Positions 7,054-15,522 of a stretch of DNA of 18,242 bases are shown here, in pieces (the first letter of the stretch is position 1; the number at the start of each line of letters is the position of its first letter). The notes beneath the pieces were generated by a model. It saw nothing but the letters and a program-made list of their open reading frames with translations. It had not been told where the DNA came from and searched no databases. The DNA comes from Clostridiales bacterium UBA1390 (GTDB lineage Bacteria > Bacillota > Clostridia > Lachnospirales > Bianqueaceae). Made by a program: the position numbers and the translations under genes. Location: positions 18,133-36,374 of the forward strand of contig DBQQ01000005.1 in the NCBI GenBank assembly GCA_002305315.1, in the 5' to 3' direction.

Positions 7054-7950
7054 TTATCCTTTGACAGCCCCCAGCATGATGCCCTTCACAAAATATTTCT
7101 GAATGAACGGATATACCAGCATCAGAGGGACTGTGGAAATGATGATAATTGCATATTTCATCGTTCCTGCTTCTTTGAGCTTCTTCATGATAGATGCTGC
7201 GTCCAACCCATTGACACTCTGATCGATTTTACTGCTGATCAGGATCTCGCGCAGGATATACTGTAAGGGATACAGTCCTCGATCATTGATATACAGCAAC
7301 GCTGAAAAGTAATCATTCCAGTGCCCCACCGCATAGTACAATACCAATACGGCCAACGTAGGCTTTACCAAGGGCAAATAGATTTTGAGCAGCATCTGCA
7401 GTAAATTCGCGCCATCCAGCATAGCTGCCTCTTCCAGGCTCTTAGGAACCCCATACAGGAAGAAGCTTCTGAGCAGCAGTACATTGTAGATGGAAATCGC
7501 TCCTGGAATGATCATCGCCCAGATCGTATTGGTTAAGCCCAGATCCCGTACCTGTAAAAAGGTAGGAACCATTCCGCCGCCAAAATACATGGTGATGACG
7601 AAGGCAATCGTCAAAAATTTTCTGGGCATGAAATCCATCCTGGATAAGGGATATGCTGTGATCACGGTCAGCACCATATTCACAGCAGTACCCAAAATAG
7701 TATAGAAAATGGAATTCAGATATCCCCGCCATATTTCGGTATTCTCAAAGGTCATAACATAACCGCCCGTATGGAAGGACACGGGCCACAGCCATACTTG
7801 CCCGCTGGTCACTGCGTTCGGATCGCTGAAAGAGGCTACCACGACAAACCATAATGGCCAGGCAAAAATGATAAAGATCAGGATCATGAAAACCATATTG
7901 ATGCCATTAAAGATACGATCCTGTTTTGTCTCTCGTATTCCTTTTCTCAT
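7054..7950 (-). CDS. Carbohydrate ABC transporter permease (LplC/YtcP type)
   Basis: A 298-residue inner-membrane permease of the CUT1/MalG group with about six membrane segments. The EAA loop that docks the ATPase is clear: S-L-E-E-A-A-M-L-D-G-A-N (171-182), followed by the I-Y-L-P-L-V-K-P run. The C-terminus I-M-L-G-A-V-K-G is typical of LplC-like proteins. It would pair with the permease encoded just upstream and with the lipoprotein. A strong AAGGAGG precedes the ATG, and only ten bases separate it from the preceding gene. No ATPase gene is present in the window; CUT1 systems of this type often share an MsmK-like ATPase encoded elsewhere. Confidence 0.93.
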   Translation of the reverse strand: MRKGIRETKQDRIFNGINMVFMILIFIIFAWPLWFVVVASFSDPNAVTSGQVWLWPVSFHTGGYVMTFENTEIWRGYLNSIFYTILGTAVNMVLTVITAYPLSRMDFMPRKFLTIAFVITMYFGGGMVPTFLQVRDLGLTNTIWAMIIPGAISIYNVLLLRSFFLYGVPKSLEEAAMLDGANLLQMLLKIYLPLVKPTLAVLVLYYAVGHWNDYFSALLYINDRGLYPLQYILREILISSKIDQSVNGLDAASIMKKLKEAGTMKYAIIIISTVPLMLVYPFIQKYFVKGIMLGAVKG

Positions 7951-7960
7951 GGGATCCTCC

Positions 7961-8884
7961 TTACCATAGACTATAGCCCGCCAACTTCTTGGCCAGTATG
8001 TTCGACAGCAAAACCAGAATCAGACTGATGACCGAATTGAAAAGTCCTACCGCAGTGGAATAACCATAATCCTGCTGCAGGATACCTACTCGGTAGACAT
8101 AGGTAGAAATCACATCGGATGCCGAGAAATTAAGCTGGTTCTGCATGAGCAACACTTTTTCAAACGCAACGCCCAGAATCCCTCCCAGGCTCATAACCAG
8201 AAGAACCATGATCGTGGAGCGAATCTCCACCAGATCAATATGCCAGATTCTGCGCCATTTAGAGGCTCCATCCATAATAGCCGCCTCATGAATCTGATAA
8301 TCCACTCCAGACAATGCCGCTATATAAATAATAGAACTAAAGCCCAAACTCTGCCAGGATCCGCTCCAGGCATATACATGCTTAAACAACTTGGGGGATG
8401 TCAGGAAATTCACCGGATTCGCGCCGAATAACTGTAAGATGCCATTGACAACGCCATCCTCATCCAGGAACAGATTCAACATACCCACCAAAACAACGGT
8501 CGAGATAAAATACGGCAAATATGTGACCATCTGCAGGGTCTTCTTCCACCGTACTGATCGCACGTAATTCAGCATGATCGCAAATAGAATCGGTGTGATC
8601 AGGTTCAGAAGTATCGAATACACCGCCAGGACAATGGTATTCATTAGGAGCGCCGTAAAGTTGTAGGCAGAAAAAAAGCGTGAAAAATGCTCCCATCCTA
8701 CCCACGGGCTCCCCCAGATTCCGCGTTTAATCGAATACTCTTTAAAGGCCAGCTGAATCCCCGCCATCGGTACATAGGCAAAGAGAATATAATAAATAAC
8801 CGCCGGCAGGATCATGATATATAGAATGTAATTCTTCCGCAGATCCAACCCCAGCCGGCTCCAAAAAGACTGCTTATGCTTCAT
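7961..8884 (-). CDS. Carbohydrate ABC transporter permease (LplB/YteP type)
   Basis: A 307-residue inner-membrane permease of the CUT1/MalF group with about six membrane segments. The first is residues 19-37, following a positively charged N-terminus. The EAA loop is I-H-E-A-A-I-M-D-G-A-S-K-W (198-210). The short N-terminus and the A-G-Y-S-L-W C-terminus are characteristic of LplB-like permeases, which usually import complex or pectin-derived oligosaccharides. The ATG at 8884 has AAAGGAG at nine bases. It lies 65 bases after the solute-binding protein gene; that gap contains a very stable hairpin that may lower its expression relative to the binding protein. Confidence 0.93.
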   Translation of the reverse strand: MKHKQSFWSRLGLDLRKNYILYIMILPAVIYYILFAYVPMAGIQLAFKEYSIKRGIWGSPWVGWEHFSRFFSAYNFTALLMNTIVLAVYSILLNLITPILFAIMLNYVRSVRWKKTLQMVTYLPYFISTVVLVGMLNLFLDEDGVVNGILQLFGANPVNFLTSPKLFKHVYAWSGSWQSLGFSSIIYIAALSGVDYQIHEAAIMDGASKWRRIWHIDLVEIRSTIMVLLVMSLGGILGVAFEKVLLMQNQLNFSASDVISTYVYRVGILQQDYGYSTAVGLFNSVISLILVLLSNILAKKLAGYSLW

Positions 8885-8911
8885 GGTATCCGCGCTCCTT
8901 TTGTAGACAAA

Positions 8912-8942
8912 GGGGGAGGAACGCCCAGCGTCCTTCTCCCCC
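8912..8942 (-). terminator. Strong intercistronic hairpin between binding protein and permease genes
   Basis: On the minus strand GGGGGAG and GGACGC (8928-8942) pair with GCGTTC and CTCCCCC (8912-8924) around a three-base loop, with a two-base bulge. It starts seven bases after the binding protein stop codon and is followed by only TTTG. It could be a partial terminator or an mRNA 3'-end stabiliser that sets a high ratio of binding protein to permease, as seen in other sugar ABC operons. Confidence 0.65.
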
Positions 8943-8949
8943 TCCTCCT

Positions 8950-10557
8950 TTATTCCGCATAGAATCGGCTGACTGCCGCCTGATTAATCGAAATCAGATC
9001 CTGTAAGCCCATGTTATTGAGTGTGGCTACATATTCATCCCATGTGCTGTCCAGATCCACTTCTCCCGAGATCACCTGTGCTTCATACTGAGAAATATAG
9101 GGGTTGATATCCGCCTCGTAAGTGGCTTTCCTCTTCAATTCATCTTCTGTATAGGAAAGCTTCGGGAATCTCTCCGTGAAATGCTCTTTCACAATTTCTC
9201 TCTGTCCATACAGATACTTCTCTTCAGGGTTTGTCTGCCCTTCATCAAAGAATTTCGAGGATAATCCTGGCCAAGGCTTATCTCCAAACAGGGTTGCGTT
9301 GTCACGAATCTCCGCCATATCTGCGCCCCATGCTCCATCCGTCAGCCACGTATAGGTTCCATCGTCATTTCTCTGATAGCTCTCTCCGTCTACACCAAGC
9401 CATCCCAGATCCGAACCTTCCGTGGAATAGAAGTAATCTGCCCACTGCAGTATCAGTTCTGGGTGCTCGCATTTATCCGTCAGAACGAGACCTCCAAATT
9501 GGATTCCCAAATATGGTACCATCGTGTTCTCAAAAGGTACGACCGTCGGCCAGTCCTCGTCCTTCTCTGCTCCTACAGACAGGTATGCCCCCCATTGCAG
9601 CAAGCTGCCCAGTACATCCTGCGTTGTGCCCAGCGCTGCCTGTTCGTCCCAGGTACCCAGCACATAGTTATTGATCAGTCCTTCTTCGCTCAAGCCCCGC
9701 GCCATCTTCAAGAACTCTTTGTACTTTTCAGACGTCGGATAATACTCCATCTGCTCGCCGTTATAGGTCGCATTCGTATTGCCATCAAAACCAATTCCGT
9801 AATAAGGCAGGAGCTGACTTAATGCACCGTTGGCCAGGTACAAAGGAATTTCATCTGCCTCCCCATTGCCGTTTGGATCTTTTTCTTTGAACGCCCGCAG
9901 CACTTCGATATATTCATCGAATGTCTTCGGCATCTCCAGTCCCAGCTTATCCAGCCATACCTGGTTGATGAAAAGCATCATACCGCAACCATCATCATTG
10001 ACCTGCGGTAGGGAATAGATGTTTCCATCAGAAGAAGTGATGTACTTCCATCCATCCCGTTCATCCATGAGCGCCTTAAAATTCGGCATATACTGATCAA
10101 TCAGATCATTCAGCGGGATCACGATCTCATCCTTCGCGTACTTCATGGCGTCTGCCTCGGTGATGCCGGACTTATAAAACACCGACTTGTACTCTCCGCC
10201 GGCAAACTCCAACGAACGTTTCTCATCCAAGTCTCCATCGCTGGCCAACGTCAGATCCCAATGCATATTGGTGAGTTCTTCCATCGTAGTCCAGGCCAGA
10301 TTCTTAGTCAGATCCGTTCCCGTTTTCTGATAAGCAAACATGTCTGTCGTCATAGACTCTTCCAGCGGAAAAACGGTCGACAGGCCATTCACAACCTCCA
10401 CCGCTGCCCCCTGGGACGATTCCTCCGCCTGTGATCCCTGCGCGCTAGACTCTGTTCCCTGGGAACTCTCCTGTCCTTCACCGGCATCACTGCATCCCGC
10501 GAGACTTCCAATGATCATGATGCAGACCATCCACAACACCCAAAATCGTTTCTTCAT
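8950..10557 (-). CDS. Extracellular solute-binding lipoprotein of a sugar ABC transporter
   Basis: A 535-residue CUT1-type (LplA-like) binding protein anchored outside the membrane. It has a lipoprotein signal: K-K-R, a hydrophobic stretch, and the lipobox L-A-G-C with Cys22 to be lipidated. A Ser/Gln/Glu/Gly-rich linker (about 23-51) precedes the ligand-binding domains. D-P-N-G-N-G-E-A-D-E-I-P-L is the calcium-site-like motif common in this family. The start at 10557 is preferred to an upstream in-frame ATG (10587) because AAGGAGGG lies at correct spacing and the signal peptide begins there. It is the first gene of the rhamnosidase operon, behind a promoter carrying candidate LacI operators. 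Confidence 0.93.
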   Translation of the reverse strand: MKKRFWVLWMVCIMIIGSLAGCSDAGEGQESSQGTESSAQGSQAEESSQGAAVEVVNGLSTVFPLEESMTTDMFAYQKTGTDLTKNLAWTTMEELTNMHWDLTLASDGDLDEKRSLEFAGGEYKSVFYKSGITEADAMKYAKDEIVIPLNDLIDQYMPNFKALMDERDGWKYITSSDGNIYSLPQVNDDGCGMMLFINQVWLDKLGLEMPKTFDEYIEVLRAFKEKDPNGNGEADEIPLYLANGALSQLLPYYGIGFDGNTNATYNGEQMEYYPTSEKYKEFLKMARGLSEEGLINNYVLGTWDEQAALGTTQDVLGSLLQWGAYLSVGAEKDEDWPTVVPFENTMVPYLGIQFGGLVLTDKCEHPELILQWADYFYSTEGSDLGWLGVDGESYQRNDDGTYTWLTDGAWGADMAEIRDNATLFGDKPWPGLSSKFFDEGQTNPEEKYLYGQREIVKEHFTERFPKLSYTEDELKRKATYEADINPYISQYEAQVISGEVDLDSTWDEYVATLNNMGLQDLISINQAAVSRFYAE

Positions 10558-10619
10558 TTCGAGCCCTCCTTCTCCTTGTGTATTCATCCATGGTTCTCAC
10601 AAAAATGGCCAGTTTTTGC

Positions 10620-10679
10620 AAAACCTTTTTTCGTGAAAAGGTTTTCATGACGATCTAAAAAAATATGAAAACCTTTTTA
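10620..10679. promoter_or_regulatory. Three AAAACCTTTT operator-like sites (probable LacI-family operators)
   Basis: AAAACCTTTT occurs at 10620-10629 and 10668-10677 and in inverted orientation (AAAAGGTTTT) at 10636-10645. The middle copy is a full dyad, TGAAAA-GG-TTTTCA (10634-10647); the third is TGAAAA-CC-TTTTTA (10666-10679). Copies one and two can also form a 10-bp hairpin with a six-base loop. The third copy lies at the expected transcription start, so a bound repressor would block the promoter. The adjacent LacI-family protein is the natural candidate; binding is inferred. Confidence 0.65.
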
Positions 10680-10686
10680 TGACTGA

Positions 10687-10716
10687 AATATACCACACCC
10701 TGCCGCTCATCGTCAA
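10687..10716 (-). promoter_or_regulatory. Promoter of the sugar transporter/rhamnosidase operon
   Basis: On the minus strand TTGACG (10711-10716), 18 bases, TATATT (10687-10692). It lies upstream of all three operator-like elements and about 130 bases before the binding protein start codon. Confidence 0.65.
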
Positions 10717-10801
10717 GGTTTTTTTGTATATTTCCTACAGTGATTCTCCACAAATTATTTCACTCTTTTTTGTGCATTTCGCCTATTTTCTACGTTTTGT
10801 A

Positions 10802-11845
10802 CTATAATCGTACACTTTGTCTACAGATCAGCTCCGTTTCCAAAACAATATGCTGATCCTGTATATGTCCCTGTAAAACGCCGCGCAGCATCTGATAACA
10901 GGACTCTCCCATCTTCCGGCATTGCTGGCGGATTGTCGTGACCGGCGGATTATAATACTGTACCAGCCGAATATCATCAAACCCGACCACACTGATGTCC
11001 TCTGGTACTCGATACCCATTCTGTATCAGCGCATCCATGATGCCGATTGCGATCATATCACTGGATGTCAGAAAAATCTCCGGCATATTCTCTGCCTTTA
11101 TCCGCCGTACCATCTGATTCATCAGACTCTTGGCGGCATCCACTTTTTCCAGCTTCAACCAACTGTCGTTCAAAATCCACTGTTCATCAATCGCCAACGA
11201 ACACTGATGAAATCCCTCTCGCAGTCCATTATACCGATCCTGCAGGTTGGTCATGTCCAACGATTCACTCACGTAACCAATCTTACGGAATCCCAGCCCG
11301 TAAACCCATAAGACAAGATCGCGCATGGCCTTAAAATTATCACTTTCCACCGAACAATAATTCCGATACCTACGGTCTCCCAGTACCACTGCCACATTTT
11401 GTTTATGCGCCCAATCGATCAATTCCTCATCTTTACTGCCGCCCAGAAAAATCAGTCCATCCACCTGCCGCTTCACCAGGGACTCGACCTGCATTTTTTC
11501 TTTTTCTAGGCTGTATCCGCTATCCACCAGAAACACGGTGTCCTGTTCCAGATCGGCTCGTCTGAAAATGCCGGACGCCACATTCGCATAAAATTCATTC
11601 TCGATATCCGGCACAATCACACCGATGACATTCGAATATTTCTGCCGCAGATTCCGGGCCAGCATATTCGGTGTATAATCCAGATCCAGTATTGCCTGCT
11701 GCACACGCTTTCTCGTCTCCTCCGAAATCGGCGCTGTATGATTCAGCACATGAGAAACCGTAGAAATCGCCACTCCCGCCTTCTTGGCCACATCCACAAT
11801 CGTTGCTTTATTCCTTCTCCTCTCCTGATTCTGTCCCGTTTCCAT
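10802..11845 (-). CDS. LacI/GalR-family transcriptional regulator
   Basis: A 347-residue DNA-binding regulator. The N-terminal helix-turn-helix is T-I-V-D-V-A-K-K-A-G-V-A-I-S-T-V-S-H-V-L-N (15-35), followed by a hinge Y-T-P-N-M-L-A-R-N-L-R (57-67) and a periplasmic-binding-protein-like effector domain (N-V-I-G-V-I-V-P-D from about 72; V-V-G-F-D-D near 285-290). Most homologues repress neighbouring sugar operons and are released by a sugar ligand. The ATG at 11845 has GGAGG at eight bases. It is transcribed from its own promoter, and the operator-like sites downstream suggest it controls the binding protein/permease/rhamnosidase operon. The effector is unknown, perhaps rhamnose or a rhamnoside. 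Confidence 0.93.
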   Translation of the reverse strand: METGQNQERRRNKATIVDVAKKAGVAISTVSHVLNHTAPISEETRKRVQQAILDLDYTPNMLARNLRQKYSNVIGVIVPDIENEFYANVASGIFRRADLEQDTVFLVDSGYSLEKEKMQVESLVKRQVDGLIFLGGSKDEELIDWAHKQNVAVVLGDRRYRNYCSVESDNFKAMRDLVLWVYGLGFRKIGYVSESLDMTNLQDRYNGLREGFHQCSLAIDEQWILNDSWLKLEKVDAAKSLMNQMVRRIKAENMPEIFLTSSDMIAIGIMDALIQNGYRVPEDISVVGFDDIRLVQYYNPPVTTIRQQCRKMGESCYQMLRGVLQGHIQDQHIVLETELICRQSVRL

Positions 11846-11891
11846 GTCTCATGCCTCCTTACATACCGTTTGCGTCCCCTTGTTACTATGT

Positions 11892-11920
11892 ATCATAACA
11901 CATCTTGTAGAATCGCTCAA
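11892..11920 (-). promoter_or_regulatory. Promoter of the LacI-family gene
   Basis: On the minus strand TTGAGC (11915-11920), 17 bases, TATGAT (11892-11897), about 45 bases before the start codon. The rest of 11846-12060 shows no clear terminator for the ABC gene upstream. Confidence 0.7.
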
Positions 11921-12060
11921 GGCTTTTACATGGTTATTTTCTTATCTTTGTACTGTCTTTTTGAGATAATATAAGTACACGCCCTACCGTCTGATTGGAG
12001 ACATGCGTCTAAGCGGCGCCATTTTCTCTCCGCTACACGCTCCTATCCTTCAAATTGACT

Positions 12061-13728
12061 TTACGGCATATCCCTTTGCAACTGCGCTTTCCCCTCCCGC
12101 ATTTCATATACGTCCTGCGCATACTTCAAAAAGCTGAGCCGATGGCTGATGGAAATAATGGTGTATCCGTTCTGCACCAACTCCTGAAAATGATCCGCCA
12201 GCCGTTCTTCTAAAGAAAGATCCAGATTCGATGTGATCTCGTCCAGCAGCAGGATTTTGTTTCCCCGCAACAATCCCATGGCAATGCTTAACCGCTGCCG
12301 TTCTCCGCCGCTCATCAGTTTGCCGGCTTCGCCCACATCCGTCTTGATTCCCTGCGGCAGCTCTCTGACATAATCATCCAGGCAGGCAAACCGCAGCGCC
12401 TCCCAGATTTCCTCCTCCGTGATCCCCTCTCGCATGAGTTTCAGATTCTCCTCGATGGTTCCCGGAAACAAGAACACATCCTGCGCGATTTTCGTAATGT
12501 GATCGCGAATCGAAAAGGCGTTGATCCGATTGATATCCACATCGTCGATAAAGACCGAACCGTCTTCCACCGGATACAGTTTCAAGATGATATCTAGGAC
12601 GGTACTCTTCCCCTGTCCCGAAGGCCCTACGATACCGGTCCAACTTCCCGCTTTGAAGCGCAGATTCATGTGCTGAAGTACCCAATCCTCCTGTGAGTCG
12701 TATCGAAAACAGCAATCCGTAAATCGGATTTCTTCCTGCAGGGAAAAAGGGGCTTTCTTCTCTTCTTCCTCCTTCTCTCCTGACAGCTCTAAAAACGAGA
12801 ACAGTTTTTCATATTCCCCCGTCTTCTTCTGATCCATCACCTTCGTCATGATGACAGAGTTGACACTGGCATAGAAAATCCCCGCATAGGTTATGATCGA
12901 AACCAATTGTCCTACCTGCAGGTTCTGGCCAAACGAAATGATCAATAACGCCCCGATCCCAAATGTGATTCCTTTGAATAACACACTGGTAAATGCATTC
13001 GACCAGGCGCCTGTCAGACTGTCCAGCGCCGCGACTCTCCCCCAAATGGCGTTGACGGCTTCATTTTTCTCATTGACCTCGTCCAGTTTTTTCTCTTCCA
13101 GTCTCGCCAGTTTCACAAGCTCGATGGCCTGGAAAATGTCTCCCTTGATCTGATTCAACTCCGCGTTTAACGAGAGAATGCGTTGGATGATCTTATCAAT
13201 ATTCTTCATGATGAACCGGGTCGGCAGATAGGCTATCGGATAATAGAGAAGCTGCAGCAGCGCAATCTGCTGATTCATCCACAGCAACACCAGAAAGACT
13301 ACAACTGCCACAAAGATATTCACGTAGAATTGGCTCATCTCCGAGACATAAAACTGCAGATATCCCGTGGCTTCCTTACTGCAATACGACAGCAATTCCA
13401 TCGAGTTTTGCTGATCGAAAAAGTTCTTTTTCTGATACACCAGGTTCTTCATGACGCGCAGGGCTATTTCGTTTCCCTTTTTCCGCAGATACACAAATTT
13501 GAAATACTGATATATGGTTTGCAACAGAATCGTCATCATCGGAATCGCCACAAATAGGGCGATCCCCACGATAATATGAAATATGTCCTGGTTCGGTATG
13601 TAATCGTCTATAATCACTCCCATGAGATACGGCGTGATGAGCGAAGTCATCTGAATCAAAGCGTACACAATCATGGCCAGAATCTGCCTGGAACGAACCT
13701 CTTTTTGAATCTCTTTGATGGCCTCCAT
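12061..13728 (-). CDS. ABC exporter half-transporter (TMD-NBD), canonical
   Basis: A 555-residue type I ABC exporter subunit: an N-terminal membrane domain with about six helices (about 15-305), then a nucleotide-binding domain. NBD motifs are intact: Walker A G-P-S-G-Q-G-K-S-T (368-376), Q-loop Gln416, signature M-S-G-G-E-R-Q-R-L (472-480), Walker B K-I-L-L-L-D-E (491-497) and switch His529. There is no peptidase domain, so it is not a leader-cleaving bacteriocin exporter. The start at 13728 is preferred over an upstream ATG (13785) because AAAGGAG lies seven bases before it. It has its own promoter about 80 bases upstream, although it follows two other ABC genes. The cargo is unknown; peptide, lipid or drug are all possible. 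Confidence 0.9.
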   Translation of the reverse strand: MEAIKEIQKEVRSRQILAMIVYALIQMTSLITPYLMGVIIDDYIPNQDIFHIIVGIALFVAIPMMTILLQTIYQYFKFVYLRKKGNEIALRVMKNLVYQKKNFFDQQNSMELLSYCSKEATGYLQFYVSEMSQFYVNIFVAVVVFLVLLWMNQQIALLQLLYYPIAYLPTRFIMKNIDKIIQRILSLNAELNQIKGDIFQAIELVKLARLEEKKLDEVNEKNEAVNAIWGRVAALDSLTGAWSNAFTSVLFKGITFGIGALLIISFGQNLQVGQLVSIITYAGIFYASVNSVIMTKVMDQKKTGEYEKLFSFLELSGEKEEEEKKAPFSLQEEIRFTDCCFRYDSQEDWVLQHMNLRFKAGSWTGIVGPSGQGKSTVLDIILKLYPVEDGSVFIDDVDINRINAFSIRDHITKIAQDVFLFPGTIEENLKLMREGITEEEIWEALRFACLDDYVRELPQGIKTDVGEAGKLMSGGERQRLSIAMGLLRGNKILLLDEITSNLDLSLEERLADHFQELVQNGYTIISISHRLSFLKYAQDVYEMREGKAQLQRDMP

Positions 13729-13802
13729 GTGGGGTCTCCTTTCCTTTCCCTGGTTACTTCTGCGAATGTTTCTACAAATCAACAATCCATAACCCTTGGC
13801 AT

Positions 13803-13844
13803 ATTGTAAATTATAATCCGGTGCTTGTCAATACAACGGTGCTT
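13803..13844 (-). promoter_or_regulatory. Promoter with direct repeats before the third ABC gene
   Basis: On the minus strand TTGACA (13826-13831), 17 bases, TACAAT (13803-13808). Two direct copies of CGGTGCTT on the plus strand (13819-13826 and 13837-13844), 18 bases start to start, flank the -35 box and may bind a regulator. Confidence 0.65.
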
Positions 13845-13860
13845 AGTGCGCATTTATGGC

Positions 13861-13892
13861 AAGGAGGAGGCTGCCGATAACAACCTCCCCCT
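13861..13892 (-). terminator. Hairpin after the second ABC gene (weak terminator candidate)
   Basis: On the minus strand AAGGGGGAGG pairs with CCTCCTCCTT (10 bp including one G-T pair) around a loop of about 13 bases, starting about 22 bases after the stop codon. There is no T run, so full termination is doubtful. It may be a processing site or attenuator between the paired ABC genes and the third. Confidence 0.4.
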
Positions 13893-13914
13893 TCACTATG
13901 TCTATATCGCAAGC

Positions 13915-15522
13915 TCATCCGTCCGACAGCCGCCAGGTCTCCCAGTTCAGGTCTCCCAAGGCTTCCTCCTTATGCAGCACCAGCAGGATTCCATGCTGTC
14001 TCCTTTGCAGTTCACGGATCAGCACCGCTTTTCCCTGTTCGTCCAGGTGGTTTAGCGGTTCGTCCAGTATCAGATACGGTGCCGAGCGCATCAGCGCCCG
14101 CACCAGGATGATCTTTTTCCGTTCCCCGGGCGACAGATTCTCACCGCCCGCCATCACCGCCGATGTGAGCTCTTTCTCGAACCCCATCTCTTGCAGCAGG
14201 CGCGCTGCGTCCGCCCGTCGCTCCGTAGAGACAAACAGATTCTCCTCTACCGTTCCGGAAAAGAGGCTTCCTGCCTGATCCTGCAGAGTCACAAGCCTCT
14301 GCAAGGCACGCGGCGTCAATGTGTCCCCCGTCCAAGTACGGATGGTTCCTTGGGTGGGACGATACAAGCCTGCCACCACCGAGAGCAACGTGCTTTTTCC
14401 GCTGCCGTTCGCTCCCCGAATCCACAGGTTTTTATCTGGCAAGATCTGTCCGGATATATCGCGCAATACCGGCGTCTCCTGCCCCGGATAACAATACCCG
14501 ACGTGGTCGAGGCGGATCTCCTGCCCGCCCTTCTGCTCTTCCGCGCTCTCCGGTTCGATATCCGAGCTGTAAAACAACGCCATGCGGGATTCCAGCTCCT
14601 TCTCCGCCTTCCATTCCTTCAGCTGTTCCGCCAGGAAGGTATAGAACTGGGTAATCGAAGGCAGCAGCAGCACCCCCGCCGTCAGGTTGCCGATCGTCAT
14701 CGCCCGGGTCTGCACCAGAAGGGCGCCGAATACGATGAGTACGACCTGTATCCCGTAGTTGCACACATAGTTCATCACCTGATCCACGGCCTCTTTCGCA
14801 TACAGCTCCCGTCCTGTTCCTTTCAGAAACCGAGAAAACGACTGCCGCATCCGACCGATATAGAAATCTTCCAGCTGATAACCGGTTAAGAAGTCCCGCG
14901 CCGCGAAGAGCTGGTATTCTTCGGTTCTCCGCTCCTCCTCGTACTCATTCTTCGCTCTTTCCGCCCGCACAATCCGCTGGCTGATCACGCGGCTGCGGAT
15001 CGCCAGCACCGCGCCGAGAAGCAGCGTGCTTACCATGTATATAATCGAGAAATCCACGCTTACCATCATACCGATCAAGAAAAGAATGTACACCAGGAAC
15101 GTCGCCGGTCGCGTCCATTTCTGAATCTGGTTGAAATAGTAATTGACCGCGTCCACATCCAGACGATACACCAACGTAGCGCCCTCCACAGATTCCGTCG
15201 CCTCGAGGGGCCGGCGCAGGTAGCGTCCCAGTAGATATTCGTCATATTCCATGCCTTTTTGTGTCAATAAAAGATTCTCCTGCAGCGTGACTAACTGCAA
15301 CACAATCACCTGCAGACATACCGCCAGCAAAAACAGAGGGATCCTCTCCCCTATGCTCTCCAGATCCATCGCCAATAGGGCATCCGTCATATCGCCGATC
15401 ATCCAGGCGCACAGTGTCGGAACCACTAATGTCATGGCTTCTTTGATGAAATACAGGATCATGCAGGGATACATCAAGCGCAGACAATCTTTGCGAAGTC
15501 TCTTTTGTTCTTTTTTATCCAT
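13915..15522 (-). CDS. ABC exporter half-transporter (TMD-NBD), partner of the adjacent gene
   Basis: A 535-residue membrane protein with an N-terminal exporter-type membrane domain (helices from about residue 15; clear hydrophobic segments near 60-80, 138-175 and 255-290) and a C-terminal ATPase. Walker A is G-A-N-G-S-G-K-S-T (370-378), the Q-loop is near Gln414, the signature is L-S-P-G-E-R-K-K-I (463-471) with Pro in place of the usual Gly, Walker B is Y-L-I-L-D-E-P (483-489), the D-loop is N-H-L-D, and the switch His is 517. It overlaps the end of the preceding ABC gene by eight bases, which suggests coupled translation and a heterodimeric transporter. Substrate not predictable. Confidence 0.88.
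   Translation of the reverse strand: MDKKEQKRLRKDCLRLMYPCMILYFIKEAMTLVVPTLCAWMIGDMTDALLAMDLESIGERIPLFLLAVCLQVIVLQLVTLQENLLLTQKGMEYDEYLLGRYLRRPLEATESVEGATLVYRLDVDAVNYYFNQIQKWTRPATFLVYILFLIGMMVSVDFSIIYMVSTLLLGAVLAIRSRVISQRIVRAERAKNEYEEERRTEEYQLFAARDFLTGYQLEDFYIGRMRQSFSRFLKGTGRELYAKEAVDQVMNYVCNYGIQVVLIVFGALLVQTRAMTIGNLTAGVLLLPSITQFYTFLAEQLKEWKAEKELESRMALFYSSDIEPESAEEQKGGQEIRLDHVGYCYPGQETPVLRDISGQILPDKNLWIRGANGSGKSTLLSVVAGLYRPTQGTIRTWTGDTLTPRALQRLVTLQDQAGSLFSGTVEENLFVSTERRADAARLLQEMGFEKELTSAVMAGGENLSPGERKKIILVRALMRSAPYLILDEPLNHLDEQGKAVLIRELQRRQHGILLVLHKEEALGDLNWETWRLSDG

Larger units (their letters stand above)
10558..10801. other. Regulatory intergenic region between lacI-type gene and sugar operon
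   Basis: It holds the operon promoter and three AAAACCTTTT elements. No coding sequence is credible here. The part between 10717 and 10801 is AT-rich, shows no clear terminator for the regulator gene, and contains a small TGTAC/GTACA dyad at its stop codon. Confidence 0.7.

Noticed and set aside
10634..10647. CcpA cre site.
   Set aside because: TGAAAA-GG-TTTTCA lacks the central CG of the cre consensus; repetition next to the LacI gene favours a local operator.
11984..12022. 12-codon minus-strand ORF (MAPLRRMSPIRR) with GGAGAGAAA before its ATG.
   Set aside because: Too short to support, with no neighbouring evidence; SD-like purine runs are common by chance in this genome.
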